DNA of 64,000 bases from contig OX595985.1 in NCBI GenBank assembly GCA_951394045.1, forward strand, positions 62,001 through 126,000, written 5' to 3'. The notes beneath the pieces were generated by a model that was given only the letters and a program-made list of their open reading frames with translations, searched no databases and was not told the origin of the DNA. Of this stretch, positions 10,569 to 21,383 are shown piece by piece (the stretch's first letter is position 1; every line of letters begins with the position of its first letter). The translations under genes were made by a program, and so were the position numbers. The stretch comes from Nitzschia sp. DOCU1. Taxonomy: Eukaryota > Bacillariophyta > Bacillariophyceae > Bacillariales > Bacillariaceae.

Positions 10569-11880
10569 CAGAGTGGAAAGAAAGTTGATGAAGAAAGCTG
10601 ATCATCGTACGAAGCGGATTGCTCCCTTCGCAAAAAAGTGAGGTCGATTGAGTGAAAAAGTGATGCATTTGTTGGAAGGAATGCGGAGATCCGAGCCGTT
10701 TCTGCTGTGGTTTGCGAGCAGTTTCGTGATTTTTCCCACGATGAAGCAGTTTCGTGATTTTTCCCACGATGAAGCCCCACGGTGGCTGAAAGTAATCCAC
10801 ATTCAAATCCGCCAGTTCGCCAAATCCACAGAATATGGTTTCTGAGGCAAGGGCATAAGCTAGAAAACATTTGACGCTGTTTGTTAAACACGATTGATAT
10901 GCCTTACGTCAATCGTTCGTCGACTAGACGGACTACATCAGAAAGATAGCAAGCTAGAGAAGTGGGCCGATCGCTGTCCAGCTGGATGCTACAATCACAC
11001 CCAAGCTGTAAACGGCAAGCTATGGTTGATTTGAAGACGCTTGTAAAGTTTTGTCAAATTACGATAGTTAGTTAGAAACTTAGTAGCCCTTTTTCAATGC
11101 CCTCATCGACCCATGGGAAAAACGGTCGGCCACGCGGTCTATCGTGAGTTCGTTTTTAGATGACGCTAACTCACTCTGTGATCAAAAGAAGACCATGAAA
11201 ATTTAATCTAGAGTCAATGTCAATATAAAGTACAATATTGTAGAGAGCGACCTTGCCAGAAAGGGTAAGCAAAGTTAGATTGTAATAGAGGGAAGATGGT
11301 CGCCCGCCGTGATTTCACTATAAATTTATGTGTAAGCAGTCGAGGTAATCAAAATCACTCAAGATCAATTTCCCTTTAAGTAAATGCATATGCCCTCTTG
11401 GAGGCAGCCGAGGGGATGCAATGCGATTTCCCGAGATTTCACTACTCGCAATTTGGTGACACAAGATTTTACAACAAGCGATTCTTCCTCCTGCCATGCA
11501 ACATGGACCTCAAAAATTCTAATGCCAACCATTTCCGCAATCAACTCAATCTGTGTAAGGTCCTCATTCGCCCTTACCGTGGCCACACCTGCTCGCTCTG
11601 CCACGCTAGTACTGTGTAGCTCCATCTGCCCGAGTCGGCGGTCTTCCTGAGGCGTCATGCAAGAAGTCTTTCAAGGTCCCTTGACGTCTAATCCTTCCGG
11701 GAAAAGCAGTTCTACCAAAAGAAAAGATTATCTTTCAATTACAAATGTATATATTTCATTCGCCCAGTGTATCAAAGAATGTCCCGTCTATGCCTCGAGT
11801 CGCGCTCCAGCCTTCGTCCCAACAAAGGAGTAAGGACTAACTCAACAAAATATAATCGTTTACGCTTCCACGTTGTCCCT
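10569..11880. other. No recognisable gene; tail of block A and spacer
   Basis: AT-rich sequence with short ORFs on both strands. The 3' end of block A is at 11484. A minus-strand ORF at 11365-11658 spans the block edge and shows no family signature. A 22-bp direct duplication (CAGTTTCGTGATTTTTCCCA and following bases) at 10718-10765 is present only in this copy. Confidence 0.4.
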
Positions 11881-14800
11881 TCAACGACGAGAAGCAGGCA
11901 CTGGTCGCTTATCGACTTCCACGGACTCAACCTCCTCTTCAGACGAGGACATGTCCCCAGGAGAATCGTACTCGAGATCGTCGGAATCGTAATCCTCCGA
12001 ATCAAAGGAAGATCCACTCGCGTCTTCGTCTTCGACGTCTTTGTACAGCAGTACCATCTCTTGAACGACCTGCCTTCCTTTCCTCTCCCATTCCTTCTTG
12101 TTCTTCAACACGTAGCTGTGGTCCGTAATAAGTCGTATAACCAAAATCCATAGAGAGAGACAAGAACAAGCAGCGCCGGCAAGAGGAAGACAAGTTAGCC
12201 ACGTAGAATCCGATTGCATCGATTCCCATCATCCTCCATGAAACGACTTACCTGATATATTCGTACCCCGAAGCCCCAAAGACACCGCATTCCTTCAACT
12301 TCATGGCCAATGGAATGAGATAGTAGTCAAAGAATCCCAACTCGCCAATGTACCAATTGGTAGAGGGATCCACAGTGACCTTTCCACTAGAGAAAGCTTC
12401 GTGCATCTCATGAAAGAGGCGTTCGTTCCATCGACGGTAAATGTGCCAGTGCTGCATCGTATGTGCCACATCGGAAACTTGGATGATATGTTCAATGACC
12501 GCGGTGGCTTTACGATTCATATCTTCTTGCATTTGCAAAGCGGACTGATTCTCGGAGACTTTGGAAGACTTGAAGGCACGGTCCCACTTTTGTTGTCGTT
12601 CTTCGTTGACTTGACGATCAGCGATATCGGTCGCCATTACCGAGTTGATGACTAATTGGCGGAATCGTTTGCGCTCCACGTTGGTCTGATAAATGCATTT
12701 ACGCAATCTTTCAAAGCGGGGGTCCATGAGCATTTCCCAGCCCAAATGCACCGAGTTTTGTTCTGCCACACTGCGATTGTTGAATTTCAGCGCCAAGTCG
12801 TGCTTATCTTTGACCAGCTGGGCATTGGGCAATCCTGTATGGTCGACATCATGAATCAGGGCAGCAAAGACAATGGCGAAATGTGTCAAGGGGTCACTTG
12901 AAATTCCAAATGTAGAATTGTGCAGCTGTTCTTCGGTGTCGTATTCATCCGAGTTAATCAACCGATTCAACAACTTGTTGGCACACAAGGTCACGTGAGA
13001 CGCGTGCTCAAAGTTGTGAAACGGAACGTCGTGGTACATGACTGCTATTCGCTTGACGTATTCATGAAGATCAGCGCGCGTCTGCTGCAACATGGAAACA
13101 TCGGGGTGGGCACGACGGAACCGCGACGCATCAGAATCAAAGGGTGGCAAGGCCACGACTTCGGCTACATCGTTAATCGCTGCCGGAAGCAATGCAACTT
13201 CACTCGAATGATTGACCAAGGATCCTCGGGAGGGACTACGGCTTCGCGTAGAAATGACTCGTGCCAAATGGTGTAATAAGACATCCACATTCCAGTCAAT
13301 GAGACGAGCATATTTGTCGTCAAAGGCAACCTCTCCAGGCGCCAAGGGTTTCTCGGGCGTATTTCCATTGATGGAAATTTCCGGTGCCACACGAATATCT
13401 CGATCGCGCTCTTTGCCTTTTTGGGTACGTTTCTTCTTTGTCGGATCCAGCCAATACGTCTTAAGCTCTCCTTTGCCTTTGGCCACAACCGCTTCTTCGC
13501 GGGATTTGAGCCAGTGGGATTTCCCGGCTGCCATGAGCAAATCCGCTGTTTCTTGCGACACTTGAATTTTGCCTCTAAAACCCGTGGATTCCATACGCGA
13601 TGCTGTATTGACAGTATCTCCAAACAATTGAAAACGACTCTTTTCTCCTCTCAAGACACCTGCTGTGACGGGTCCTGAATGCAATCCCACACGCAATGCA
13701 AGATCGGAAGTACCTGGAAGAGGGAAACGAGGAGTGAGAATGGTTTGGCCGGCTGTCTGTAGAAACAAGACGACCTCGGACACTTACCGGGACCCAGCAT
13801 GGCCTCGAGCTCTCGAAGCAATTCTTTCATTCCAACCAGACATTGGTATGCAAAACGAGACATATGGACAGCATGAGCATCATCGGGGTTAGGAAGCCCC
13901 GTGACAGCCATGTAACAATCTCCAATCGTCTCGACTTTGAAAACCTACATGGCGAAAAAGGATTGGGTTAGATATATCTGCAAAACGATCGAAACGCAGT
14001 GAAACTGCGACGGAAACACGCGAACACCCGTAATTCCTTTCCAACACAAAAGTGATCGTTCGTACCTTTAATTTCTTGGCAATAACATCAAAGCTTCGAT
14101 ATAAAGTTTCCAACAAGGTAAAGACTTGAGGAGGCTCGCGTTGACTGGACCAAGCTGTGAAACCCGCAATATCGGCGAACAAGACTGTTGTGTTTGGAAA
14201 CAAATCAGCAATTGGCTGGCTGGACAAATTGTTGTTGCCTACCATCGGTCCATCGGATAAAAATTGTTTGACGGATACTGGTCCTGGCGCAGATCCAGGT
14301 GCAGCTGGCAGGACATTCTTGGAAATCCCACCGCCATCCTGCGCTCCCGAATTGCCATTACCAGTGCCGTCTCCACCTGCTCCACCCTCTCCTGAATCCT
14401 TTTTGTTGTTATGCATGTTTTGCAACATGCGATCTCGAACTTGGGCTGGGAACAAGTTCTCGACAATGGCACTGGATTTGGTAGCAATATTGACCACCAC
14501 TGATTGACGCTTTTCGACGAGCCAATCATATATCAAAAACACTGAAATCAAGACAAAAAAGAGCACTGCGACGACACTCGTCAAGACAACGCTGCGATTC
14601 GCATCGTCATTCTGATCCGAGGTGGGCGTCAAATTTAACACGTCATTGACAAGTGCCGAAGGGACCACCATGACCTTGTAATTGCAAATGCCTCCAATAT
14701 CCGTAGTGTCGGTAAGAGGTTTGGCAAAGTCACCATAAGCATAGGCTCCTGGCATATCAAACATCACAGCGGCGTCAAGAAGCTCCTTGGGTACATCCGA

Positions 14801-15895
14801 AAGTGGACCATTATACACCACCTTGGATCCTCGTACTCCATACGACACGGTTTGTCCACTGCAAGATTGCAACAAGATGGAAAAGTACGAATCCGCAGAG
14901 TCTCCCGTTTCCATGGCCGTAAGATCAAAGGGCAAGGCTTGCTGGAGTATTTCCGCCCACGGAAATACCATACTGATAGCGGCCGCCAATACGACTTGTT
15001 GAAAATCCGCAAAGACGGGATACACCAATCTCACGTCGGGACCCATTTCATTGGATCGACCCATGTCCGAAAGGATACCAGCGCCCAAATTTTGCATAAG
15101 TTCGACAGCCTGCGCGTCCACAGGACTATCCAAAATGTTGTTTAACAAGATTGGATCCGTGGTGAATGGTGATATTTGCCAAATCGGAAAGGTGGTGTCT
15201 GTTTCAGGAGCAGCTTGGCCTGTGGAAGGATTCATAATTTGATTGACCGTCGGGCAATTAGCACAGTCGTCCAGTTGTCGTGCCACGGCATAGTCCTCAA
15301 AGGTGGTTTGCAACGCAGAACGAACAAGGGGGCACAATCGAACTTGTGTCGCCCCGGTTGTTTCCAATACCCCAGTCAGGCGAGCATCGAAATGGGGAAT
15401 CGTGACCATGGGCCAAAAGTCGTCGGTTGTTAAAGCCTTGTCCAGAGCAAAACTGGTATAACTGGCACTAGCTGTAAACGCCGCCATGTACCGGCTCGTT
15501 TGTCCCTGCAGCAAGTTGTGTTCTAGCGCCTCCGCATAAGAATCCTGCAATTCTTCTTGGTTCCACACGCAATTAGTGCCACTGTCTGTGCCTGTGCTTC
15601 CAGTTTCGTTTTGTTCCGCCTTTTCTACCCATCGATAGGTTCCGACTCCCATCGTCACTCCGATGCCTAACATTAAGGAAAGAATCAAATAGCGCAAGAT
15701 CATGACTGCCTGAGTTTCTTTGCGCACTAAATCGACGGGGGCAGTTTTGGGTGCCTTGGTGTCGGTCCCCGGCTGTGCAATGGATTGTCCACCGTCACTG
15801 TGATCGTCATCTTCGTCACTGGCGACGATACTTAAATCGTCATCGTGCCATTTATCCAACGTGGACTCAACCTTTTCGCGTCCAGCCATCACCAT
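11881..15895 (-). CDS. Receptor-type nucleotide (guanylate) cyclase fused to a PDE1-class cyclic-nucleotide phosphodiesterase
   Basis: Four exons (15895-14066, 13944-13788, 13713-12252, 12115-11881) join in frame to 1,227 residues. Introns are 121, 74 and 136 nt, all GT-AG. An acidic cytosolic N-terminus leads to a membrane helix (about 63-86), an extracellular region, and a second helix before 490. The class III cyclase domain has both metal Asp residues (D575 in FADIAGF, D619 in IGDCYMAV) and the transition-state pair N698/R702. Glu615 fits GTP specificity, but the second specificity site is Gln691 where guanylate cyclases have Cys, so the substrate is not certain. The PDE has HNFEH (895-899), HDVDH (950-954) and the distal Asp1077, so its metal site is complete. 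The Asp/Ser-rich tail may be regulatory. One protein that can both make and destroy a cyclic nucleotide suits sharp signalling pulses; such fusions are known in diatoms. Confidence 0.88.
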
Positions 15896-16788
15896 TCTAA
15901 TCTGCTTTCTTCTCTGCTGCTATCCCTTACAGTTGCTACTCTTTGTGGTTATCGACGACGACTTGTCAGTATCATACAAGGTTCTTCGTCCGATTGAGGA
16001 TGTCGGTGCCGGACACTACTGTCTGTAGATGGAGACCCAAGGGTGCCTACTGCTGCAGCGCTAGCGGAGGGCCAAAGTCTCGCAGGAGCGGGGCGCAACA
16101 CTCTCAGAAAAAAGCCTGCACCGAAGGGTCATAACATGCCGCCGACGTCACAATGACCCACCTTCCTTCCGACGAAGTCGAAGGAAGATTCTCATCATTC
16201 GCGCACGCATTCGAGAGAGGCCCAACCCCTCCCAAGACCACCATTCTTCCGATTCCTGTCGAACGATAGCGTTTCTGGCAGCAATGTCCGCGTACTGTAT
16301 TTTCTGAGAGAGAGAGATCCGTCGTAGTCCAGTACCCGCCTCTCCTAATAATAATAAGAATGCCAGATTTAAGTGACTTCTTCAATATGAAAAGTGTACG
16401 TGGCTTGCTGGAGTGTTTTCAGGAACAAGGAGATACCATAACGTTCTGCAGGTTTGCTTCGTCTGCGCGGGGATTGGAGAGCTGGCATGAATCAGTACTA
16501 TTCCCACGAACTTCGCCGGCCAACTCCGAGGAACTTGAAGTACGAAACAAATTCCCGCCACGCGAACCAACAAGCTTAAATGAACGTCGCATTTGCATCG
16601 CATTTGCATCCCCATTGACGGACTGGGATGCATCGGATGCTTCGACATTGTTGTGCCCTCTGCCTCTGTTGTAGAATTCCACGCCCGTTTTCTACCACCC
16701 TTTCTGTTTGGGGTGATGCGTCATTTTTGTGAGAATCGCAATTCTCGCCAGAATCAAGGCACTCTCTCTCTCGTCGCAACAAAATGCG
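15896..16788. promoter_or_regulatory. Divergent intergenic region between cyclase/PDE and HMG-box genes
   Basis: About 890 bp separates two divergently transcribed genes and so should contain both promoters. It holds a GAGAGAGAGAG run (near 16305) and a TAATAATAATAA run (near 16347). No conserved operator could be defined. Confidence 0.45.
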
Positions 16789-18450
16789 ATGAACAACTTT
16801 CAAGGTGGTGCAACATCGACATCGATATGTTCAGGAACCCAAATGGGTTGCTTCCACAACAGCATCATGGCGTTCAGTCCACCAGCATCAGAGGAGGGCA
16901 CCGCCGACGATGATCGTCACCCTGCCATGCTGCAACCGACACCCTTCCACCCATCGATTGGGCGACCCACATCTGTCGTTTTACCTCGAGGATACCATCA
17001 TCTGATCAACGGTGAAACGGACCATGGAAGTGGACATGAAGAAAGGCTACTACCGCTGCAGTCAGAAGCCACAAGCCGCAATAAAGCCACTGAAACGGCC
17101 CCCACTTCACCTCATTCTCTCCCTGCTTCGTCTTGGCATCAACATCAACAAGACGGCACTTTGGATGGAAGCAGCACTTCAGTTCAAACAGTACAAGAGA
17201 AAGAAGCTACGGACTTGGCACTCTTGCCACCGTCATCACTTCCAATGTTGACGCTTATCCACCAGCAGTCGCTGGACGAGCAATCTTCGGTTCGTATTGT
17301 GTCGCCCATGCAGCAGGCCGATCAAACAACACCAGCAGGAAGCCATCCGAATGCAACGCCGGGCGCCGGAAGACTTCAAGAAGCAGTCGCACTACCGACG
17401 GTTTTACCATTTCCTGCCACACCACTCGAACACTATAATTCAGAACTCCCATGCCTACCTCCAGTCTTCTTTGGACAGAGATGGCAACAACTGCAAATGT
17501 TCGTTCACCAGAACACGCAGCAAGAACATGATCGACAACAAATTGCGGCTGAACAAGGCCAACACCTTTCCTTGTACTCACTCAACCCTGCTCCTCTCTT
17601 TGGACAAGGAAATGAACAGCCGTATCTCTCTGTCCGACTGGAACCATATGAGGGTGACCATCGACAACAAAACGAATGGGAGGAGGGCGAAAACCTTGCC
17701 GCTGCTGGTAAAAGAAGCAAACACAACAATGCTGGTCATCGAGAAATCGTAAGCATCGTCTCTACAGAAGAAGAGTCTTCTTGTTGCGACCAGAGCAGCC
17801 AATGGCTTTTCAACACGAGTGATGAAGTTGTTCCAGAAATATCGGAATCCCAAAGCTATCTTTCTTCTAGAGGAAAGAAACCCGGTGCGATTGATTCGAA
17901 GACAGTGAGGTCTACTATCCAACAAGGAACGAAGAAACTGCCGCCCGCAAGTTCAAGACTTGCAAAGACAACGAAGAAAAAGGCCGGCTTCAACAACAAA
18001 CGCGGTACGGAGGGACGACGAGAAGTGCTGTCACCACCAGTCAAACCACTCAATTCCAGGAACTTCTTTTACATCGAGATGCGAACCTGGTTGTTGAGTC
18101 TAGATGATACTCAATTGCAACGCCTTCTTTACGGCCTTCCACCAGCAGTTGCAGCGCCTAATAGCGTGGATAGCTGCTCCGCTGGTCGCGTTTGTGCTGC
18201 ATTTTTGGCTGAAAATAGCCGTCTATCGCGTGAAGAACGAATGGCTAGACTGCTGTCGTCACGCCAGAACAAATGCAGGCAACCACGAAAGCATCGAAGG
18301 GTCCATGGGAAGCTATCTTTCAACCAAATAAACGCCTTGATCAACGTGGGATGGAAAGTCATGCCCGAACGAGACAGGGAATTCTACCGAGATGTTAGCA
18401 CTGCCGATAGAGAAAGATATGAGATTGAATCTTTGGAATTTGAAGATTGA
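16789..18450 (+). CDS. HMG-box-like nuclear protein, paralogue 1
   Basis: The first in-frame ATG is at 16789 and gives 553 residues. The N-terminal two thirds is Gln/Ser/Thr/Pro-rich and probably disordered. It contains QPTPFHPSIGRP, conserved as QPTPFHPAVGRP in the second paralogue. A conserved block starts at RNFFYIEMRTWLL, and the last 60 residues (KHRRVHGKLSFNQINALI, then ERDREFYRDVS) resemble an HMG box: basic start, aromatic/hydrophobic core, and the charged third helix DRERYEIE. HMG boxes bend DNA in transcription or chromatin; the target is unknown. Downstream, GATAAAATAAAACAT is shared with the two other copies and probably includes the poly(A) signal. Paralogues lie at 44568-46256 and about 46800-46994. 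Confidence 0.65.
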   Translation: MNNFQGGATSTSICSGTQMGCFHNSIMAFSPPASEEGTADDDRHPAMLQPTPFHPSIGRPTSVVLPRGYHHLINGETDHGSGHEERLLPLQSEATSRNKATETAPTSPHSLPASSWHQHQQDGTLDGSSTSVQTVQEKEATDLALLPPSSLPMLTLIHQQSLDEQSSVRIVSPMQQADQTTPAGSHPNATPGAGRLQEAVALPTVLPFPATPLEHYNSELPCLPPVFFGQRWQQLQMFVHQNTQQEHDRQQIAAEQGQHLSLYSLNPAPLFGQGNEQPYLSVRLEPYEGDHRQQNEWEEGENLAAAGKRSKHNNAGHREIVSIVSTEEESSCCDQSSQWLFNTSDEVVPEISESQSYLSSRGKKPGAIDSKTVRSTIQQGTKKLPPASSRLAKTTKKKAGFNNKRGTEGRREVLSPPVKPLNSRNFFYIEMRTWLLSLDDTQLQRLLYGLPPAVAAPNSVDSCSAGRVCAAFLAENSRLSREERMARLLSSRQNKCRQPRKHRRVHGKLSFNQINALINVGWKVMPERDREFYRDVSTADRERYEIESLEFED

Positions 18451-18689
18451 TAAAATAAAACATTCAAACATTCAAAGAAGCGTTCACATCATTAACATTT
18501 CAAAAATGGCATCGCCGATTATTGCCTTTACTTACGCGTGAGTGCATAAACGAATTGATCGATGGAATTGAAAAAAGTCCATTACACCCCCCTGAATATT
18601 TAGCAGCGCCCGTACTAGGGTTCCATCACTTTGAATTGGAGTAGAAGTTGCTTCCACCAGTGTACCTGCTGTAGAAAGTGTATTTGATT

Positions 18690-20090
18690 TTACAACTTAA
18701 TTCGTCTTCGAATTTCGTCCGCAGACCAATATGGAGATCCTTGCTGCTTCTCAGCAGCTCCTTCTACCATGTGAAACAAGGCCGAATGAATGGGTGTCGG
18801 AACGCCATTTTCTTCCCCCAACTTCATAGTAGGGCCACACAAGTCAATCATTTCTGTTTGAGTACGCCGGCGTTCCAAATCTTGAAGAGTACTGCTCTTA
18901 TAACGCCAACCCATCCCACTTGGAAGTTGTTGTCCTTGTTGAGTTGTTCCTTCTACTTGACCTTCCTGATCCCGAGCAGCAATGGCTGCGGCTGGACCAA
19001 ATTTGCGTTGATAGAAACTATCTGGAAGGCGTCTTAGCATGACCGGGAAGATCCATCCTCCTACCAATCGAAACAGAAAGCAATCGAATGGCTGATGTTT
19101 TAAGTCCACATCGTACCTCCCCAGTACAGTTGTGGCTTCGACAATGGTGTCGGCTAGCAGTTGACGATGTCCCGCATCGACCATTTGTTGCGGAACGGTG
19201 ATCCCCGCCAAAGCATTCAAGGGATTAATGAGATTGCTTAAGAGCTTGATGTACTTGAGAGCGACAATACGATATGTAGATTTGGAAGCTAATCCAGCAG
19301 ATGTCCATTGGTCTGTCAAAATTTGAATTCGTTGAGCATGGAGATGGTCTTGTTTTTGTGGTTTTTCAATGAATATTTTTCCATTTTTCATATTCAAGTG
19401 AACCGTGGTCGAACTGGTTTCCCATTCGGCGGGATAGGCGACTACTGCTGTCAATATTCGTAGGTTAGGGAATCGTTCGGGCGTTAATTCCCGTTTCAAA
19501 ATCTCGGCATTGTCCAATCCATTTTGTAAGGAAACAATTGTGGCCGAGCACGATGCCGGAACGGCTTTGGCCAAGTCGACCGCTACCTTTTCCGTGTCCA
19601 CGGTCTTGGTTGCCACTAAAATGACTTGGCATTCAGGTAGACAAGATTGGAGTGTGTCTATCTTCGTGCCGTCGAGGACTTGTAATCGATCGCCATCCAC
19701 GTGGACTGTCGTCGTCGTGCCGCCTCTGAAACTCTCTCTGACCGAGATACACCCGTCGTTGGCTTGGACTTGTTCGCGAAGGGTCTTTCGTCCAATGAGT
19801 ATAACTTTGCGGATTGCTCTTCCGCGATCATCGGCATCATTTTCGCTGTACGGCAATAACTTGACCCCCGCAATGATACCCACAGCTCCGGCTCCGACTA
19901 CCGCGACGCTCAGAGGTAACGAAGGTCCTGATTTAATATTCTTGTTCATTGCCGCAGACGTCTTCAGTAATCGAAGTGCCAAGGCAAGACCGGCCACTGC
20001 TCCGGTCGCTGCCACGGCAACCGCGGAGGCGCGAGAAGTCCAGGTATACATGTTATGGTCGACAATCATAAAGTGTAGCTCTTTGTTCAT
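18690..20090 (-). CDS. Ketopantoate reductase-like (ApbA/PanE) enzyme with N-terminal membrane anchor
   Basis: The ATG at 20090 gives 466 residues. A hydrophobic stretch (AVAVAATGAVAGLALALRLL) precedes the dinucleotide-binding motif VAVVGAGAVGIIAG (GxGxxG). The middle carries the family landmarks VILVATKTVDT, IVSLQNGLDN and VVAYPAEW, and the C-terminal helical domain contains KYIKLLSNLINPLNAL, where the Lys/Asn pair matches the substrate-binding residues of ketopantoate reductases. The family reduces 2-dehydropantoate with NADPH in pantothenate/CoA synthesis, but many eukaryotic members act on other 2-oxo acids. An N-terminal anchor is unusual and could be an organelle-targeting sequence. The frame stays open upstream of this ATG only through the low-complexity purine tract, so the shorter start is preferred. 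Confidence 0.8.
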   Translation of the reverse strand: MNKELHFMIVDHNMYTWTSRASAVAVAATGAVAGLALALRLLKTSAAMNKNIKSGPSLPLSVAVVGAGAVGIIAGVKLLPYSENDADDRGRAIRKVILIGRKTLREQVQANDGCISVRESFRGGTTTTVHVDGDRLQVLDGTKIDTLQSCLPECQVILVATKTVDTEKVAVDLAKAVPASCSATIVSLQNGLDNAEILKRELTPERFPNLRILTAVVAYPAEWETSSTTVHLNMKNGKIFIEKPQKQDHLHAQRIQILTDQWTSAGLASKSTYRIVALKYIKLLSNLINPLNALAGITVPQQMVDAGHRQLLADTIVEATTVLGRYDVDLKHQPFDCFLFRLVGGWIFPVMLRRLPDSFYQRKFGPAAAIAARDQEGQVEGTTQQGQQLPSGMGWRYKSSTLQDLERRRTQTEMIDLCGPTMKLGEENGVPTPIHSALFHMVEGAAEKQQGSPYWSADEIRRRIKL

Positions 20091-20154
20091 GGAAAGAAGG
20101 AAGAAGGGTGTGGGAGCCAATGAGTTATGTTTTGGCTCAAGTAGCGTGGGGCAG

Positions 20155-20300
20155 GAGATGGCAACTTGGATGCGGTGGTGGTGGGAGAGGGAGGGAGAAG
20201 GGGAAGGGGGAAGGGAAAGGGGGAGGATGGGAGGAAATGGGGGAAAGGAGGGGGGAGCCGGAGGAGGGAGGAGGGAAGGGGGGATGTACGTTAGGAAAGA
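20155..20300. repeat. G-rich polypurine tract in a divergent promoter
   Basis: About 140 bp of the plus strand is almost only G and A, with many runs of three to five G. It lies between the ketopantoate-reductase-like gene (minus) and the SET gene (plus). Such tracts can form triplex or G-quadruplex DNA; whether this one does is not shown. Confidence 0.7.
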
Positions 20301-20528
20301 AGAGGGTAAAGGGTGGGGTAGAATTGGAATGTAGGGAGAGTAGGGGAGTGAAGCCACCGGTCGACTGGGTGGCGGATGGGAACGAAGATAGCAGAGCAAA
20401 AAAAACGCGGCGTTGTTGCGTGCGTGATCGCGCGCCACGCATCAGGAGGGTAATGGATATCGAAAGAAGAGAAATAAACTGCTGGAGACGGATGGATAGG
20501 ACGGGAGGAACACAATGCGAAACTGTCG

Positions 20529-21308
20529 ATGAAAGAAATCGAAATGAATGGTTTTGTGTATGATGTCAGTTTGGGATGGTTAGCTGGTTGGAATCGTGAT
20601 AAACTGCATGAAGAAGATCCTAAAAGAGTAAAGTGGATAAAAATGTTGGAAGTAAATGATAAGCGGAAGGCTAATGCGGAAACGGAGCAAGACAAGTGCG
20701 TTGGGTATCAAATGATGGTGTGGAATGGAGAAATATATCAGCAGTGGTTAGAAATTAGGCCTTCTAAAGTGAAGGCAGGATATGGATTGTTCGCATGTTG
20801 TCGGTTCGAGAGAGGTGATATTATTTCAGCTGAGGTGCCAGGGGAAACATATGGACAGTTCGAGCGAAGTGAGGAGCCCCCCAACAATGGTAATTTGAAT
20901 TTAGGAGTTGCTTGGGCAGCTGTGAAGTTGGAAAACGATCTTAGACGAGCTTCCAATGCCATTTACGTCGAAGCAAATGGTCTTTTACGTGCAAGAAGTA
21001 GAATCCTCCCTGGCTCAGAAATACTGGTTGATTGTGGCTCTGATGTTTCCATTTATGGCATGGAATACTTAGATTGTGTTGTTATGCCGAACAAGCCATC
21101 CCATTACCGCAATTGGTGGAGTCCAGTCCAATTAGGAAAGGTTGTGTCTGGTACGAAGACGGGGGGTTATGTGGTGGTGTACGGTGCACAAAGAAACAGA
21201 ATCCATGTTACAGAAGAAGAGGTGAAGAAGATAGCAATCACCAGTGCTTATAATCGAGAGATAGAAGGAGAAGAAGAAAGAGAAAGGAAGAGACGAAAAA
21301 TTTTTTAG
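20529..21308 (+). CDS. SET-domain protein (putative lysine methyltransferase)
   Basis: 259 residues from the ATG at 20529. The middle has the SET entry motif SKVKAGYGLFACCRFERGD (compare xxGxGLFAxxxFxxGDxI) and, near residue 165, RARSRILPGSEILVDCGSD, the place of the GEELxxDYG end of SET domains. The central NHS/NCxP-like pseudoknot strand is weak, Tyr of DYG is replaced by Cys, and no pre-SET or post-SET zinc cluster is visible, so activity is uncertain. The C-terminus is strongly basic (ERERKRRKIF) and looks like a nuclear localisation signal. It starts about 440 bp from the divergent ketopantoate-reductase-like gene and about 3 kb from a divergent histone H3. Methylation of that histone is possible but is only inferred from position. 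Confidence 0.6.
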   Translation: MKEIEMNGFVYDVSLGWLAGWNRDKLHEEDPKRVKWIKMLEVNDKRKANAETEQDKCVGYQMMVWNGEIYQQWLEIRPSKVKAGYGLFACCRFERGDIISAEVPGETYGQFERSEEPPNNGNLNLGVAWAAVKLENDLRRASNAIYVEANGLLRARSRILPGSEILVDCGSDVSIYGMEYLDCVVMPNKPSHYRNWWSPVQLGKVVSGTKTGGYVVVYGAQRNRIHVTEEEVKKIAITSAYNREIEGEEERERKRRKIF

Positions 21309-21383
21309 GTGGAGTTGGCATTGTCGCTTATGAATAGAGATGTGATTATATATTTCATATACAGTACTATGAGTATCGGCCGC

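Larger units (their letters stand above)
6347..11484. repeat. Segmental duplication block A (first copy)
   Basis: This stretch is nearly identical to 50914-56342 in the same orientation. It includes the ABCA pseudogene, its 85-nt intron, and about 2 kb downstream. Differences are point changes and indels: a 297-bp tandem duplication and a 37-bp deletion present only in the other copy, and a 17-bp deletion at the ABCA C-terminus only here. The left edge lies at ATGAATACG and the right edge after ACAAGCGATT, where the two copies stop matching. Confidence 0.9.

Noticed and set aside
20137..20563. ORFs rich in Gly/Glu (plus) and Pro/Ser (minus) over the purine tract, including an N-terminal extension of the ketopantoate-reductase-like gene
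   Set aside because: Low-complexity translation of the polypurine tract; the ATG at 20090 gives a natural start just before the membrane anchor.
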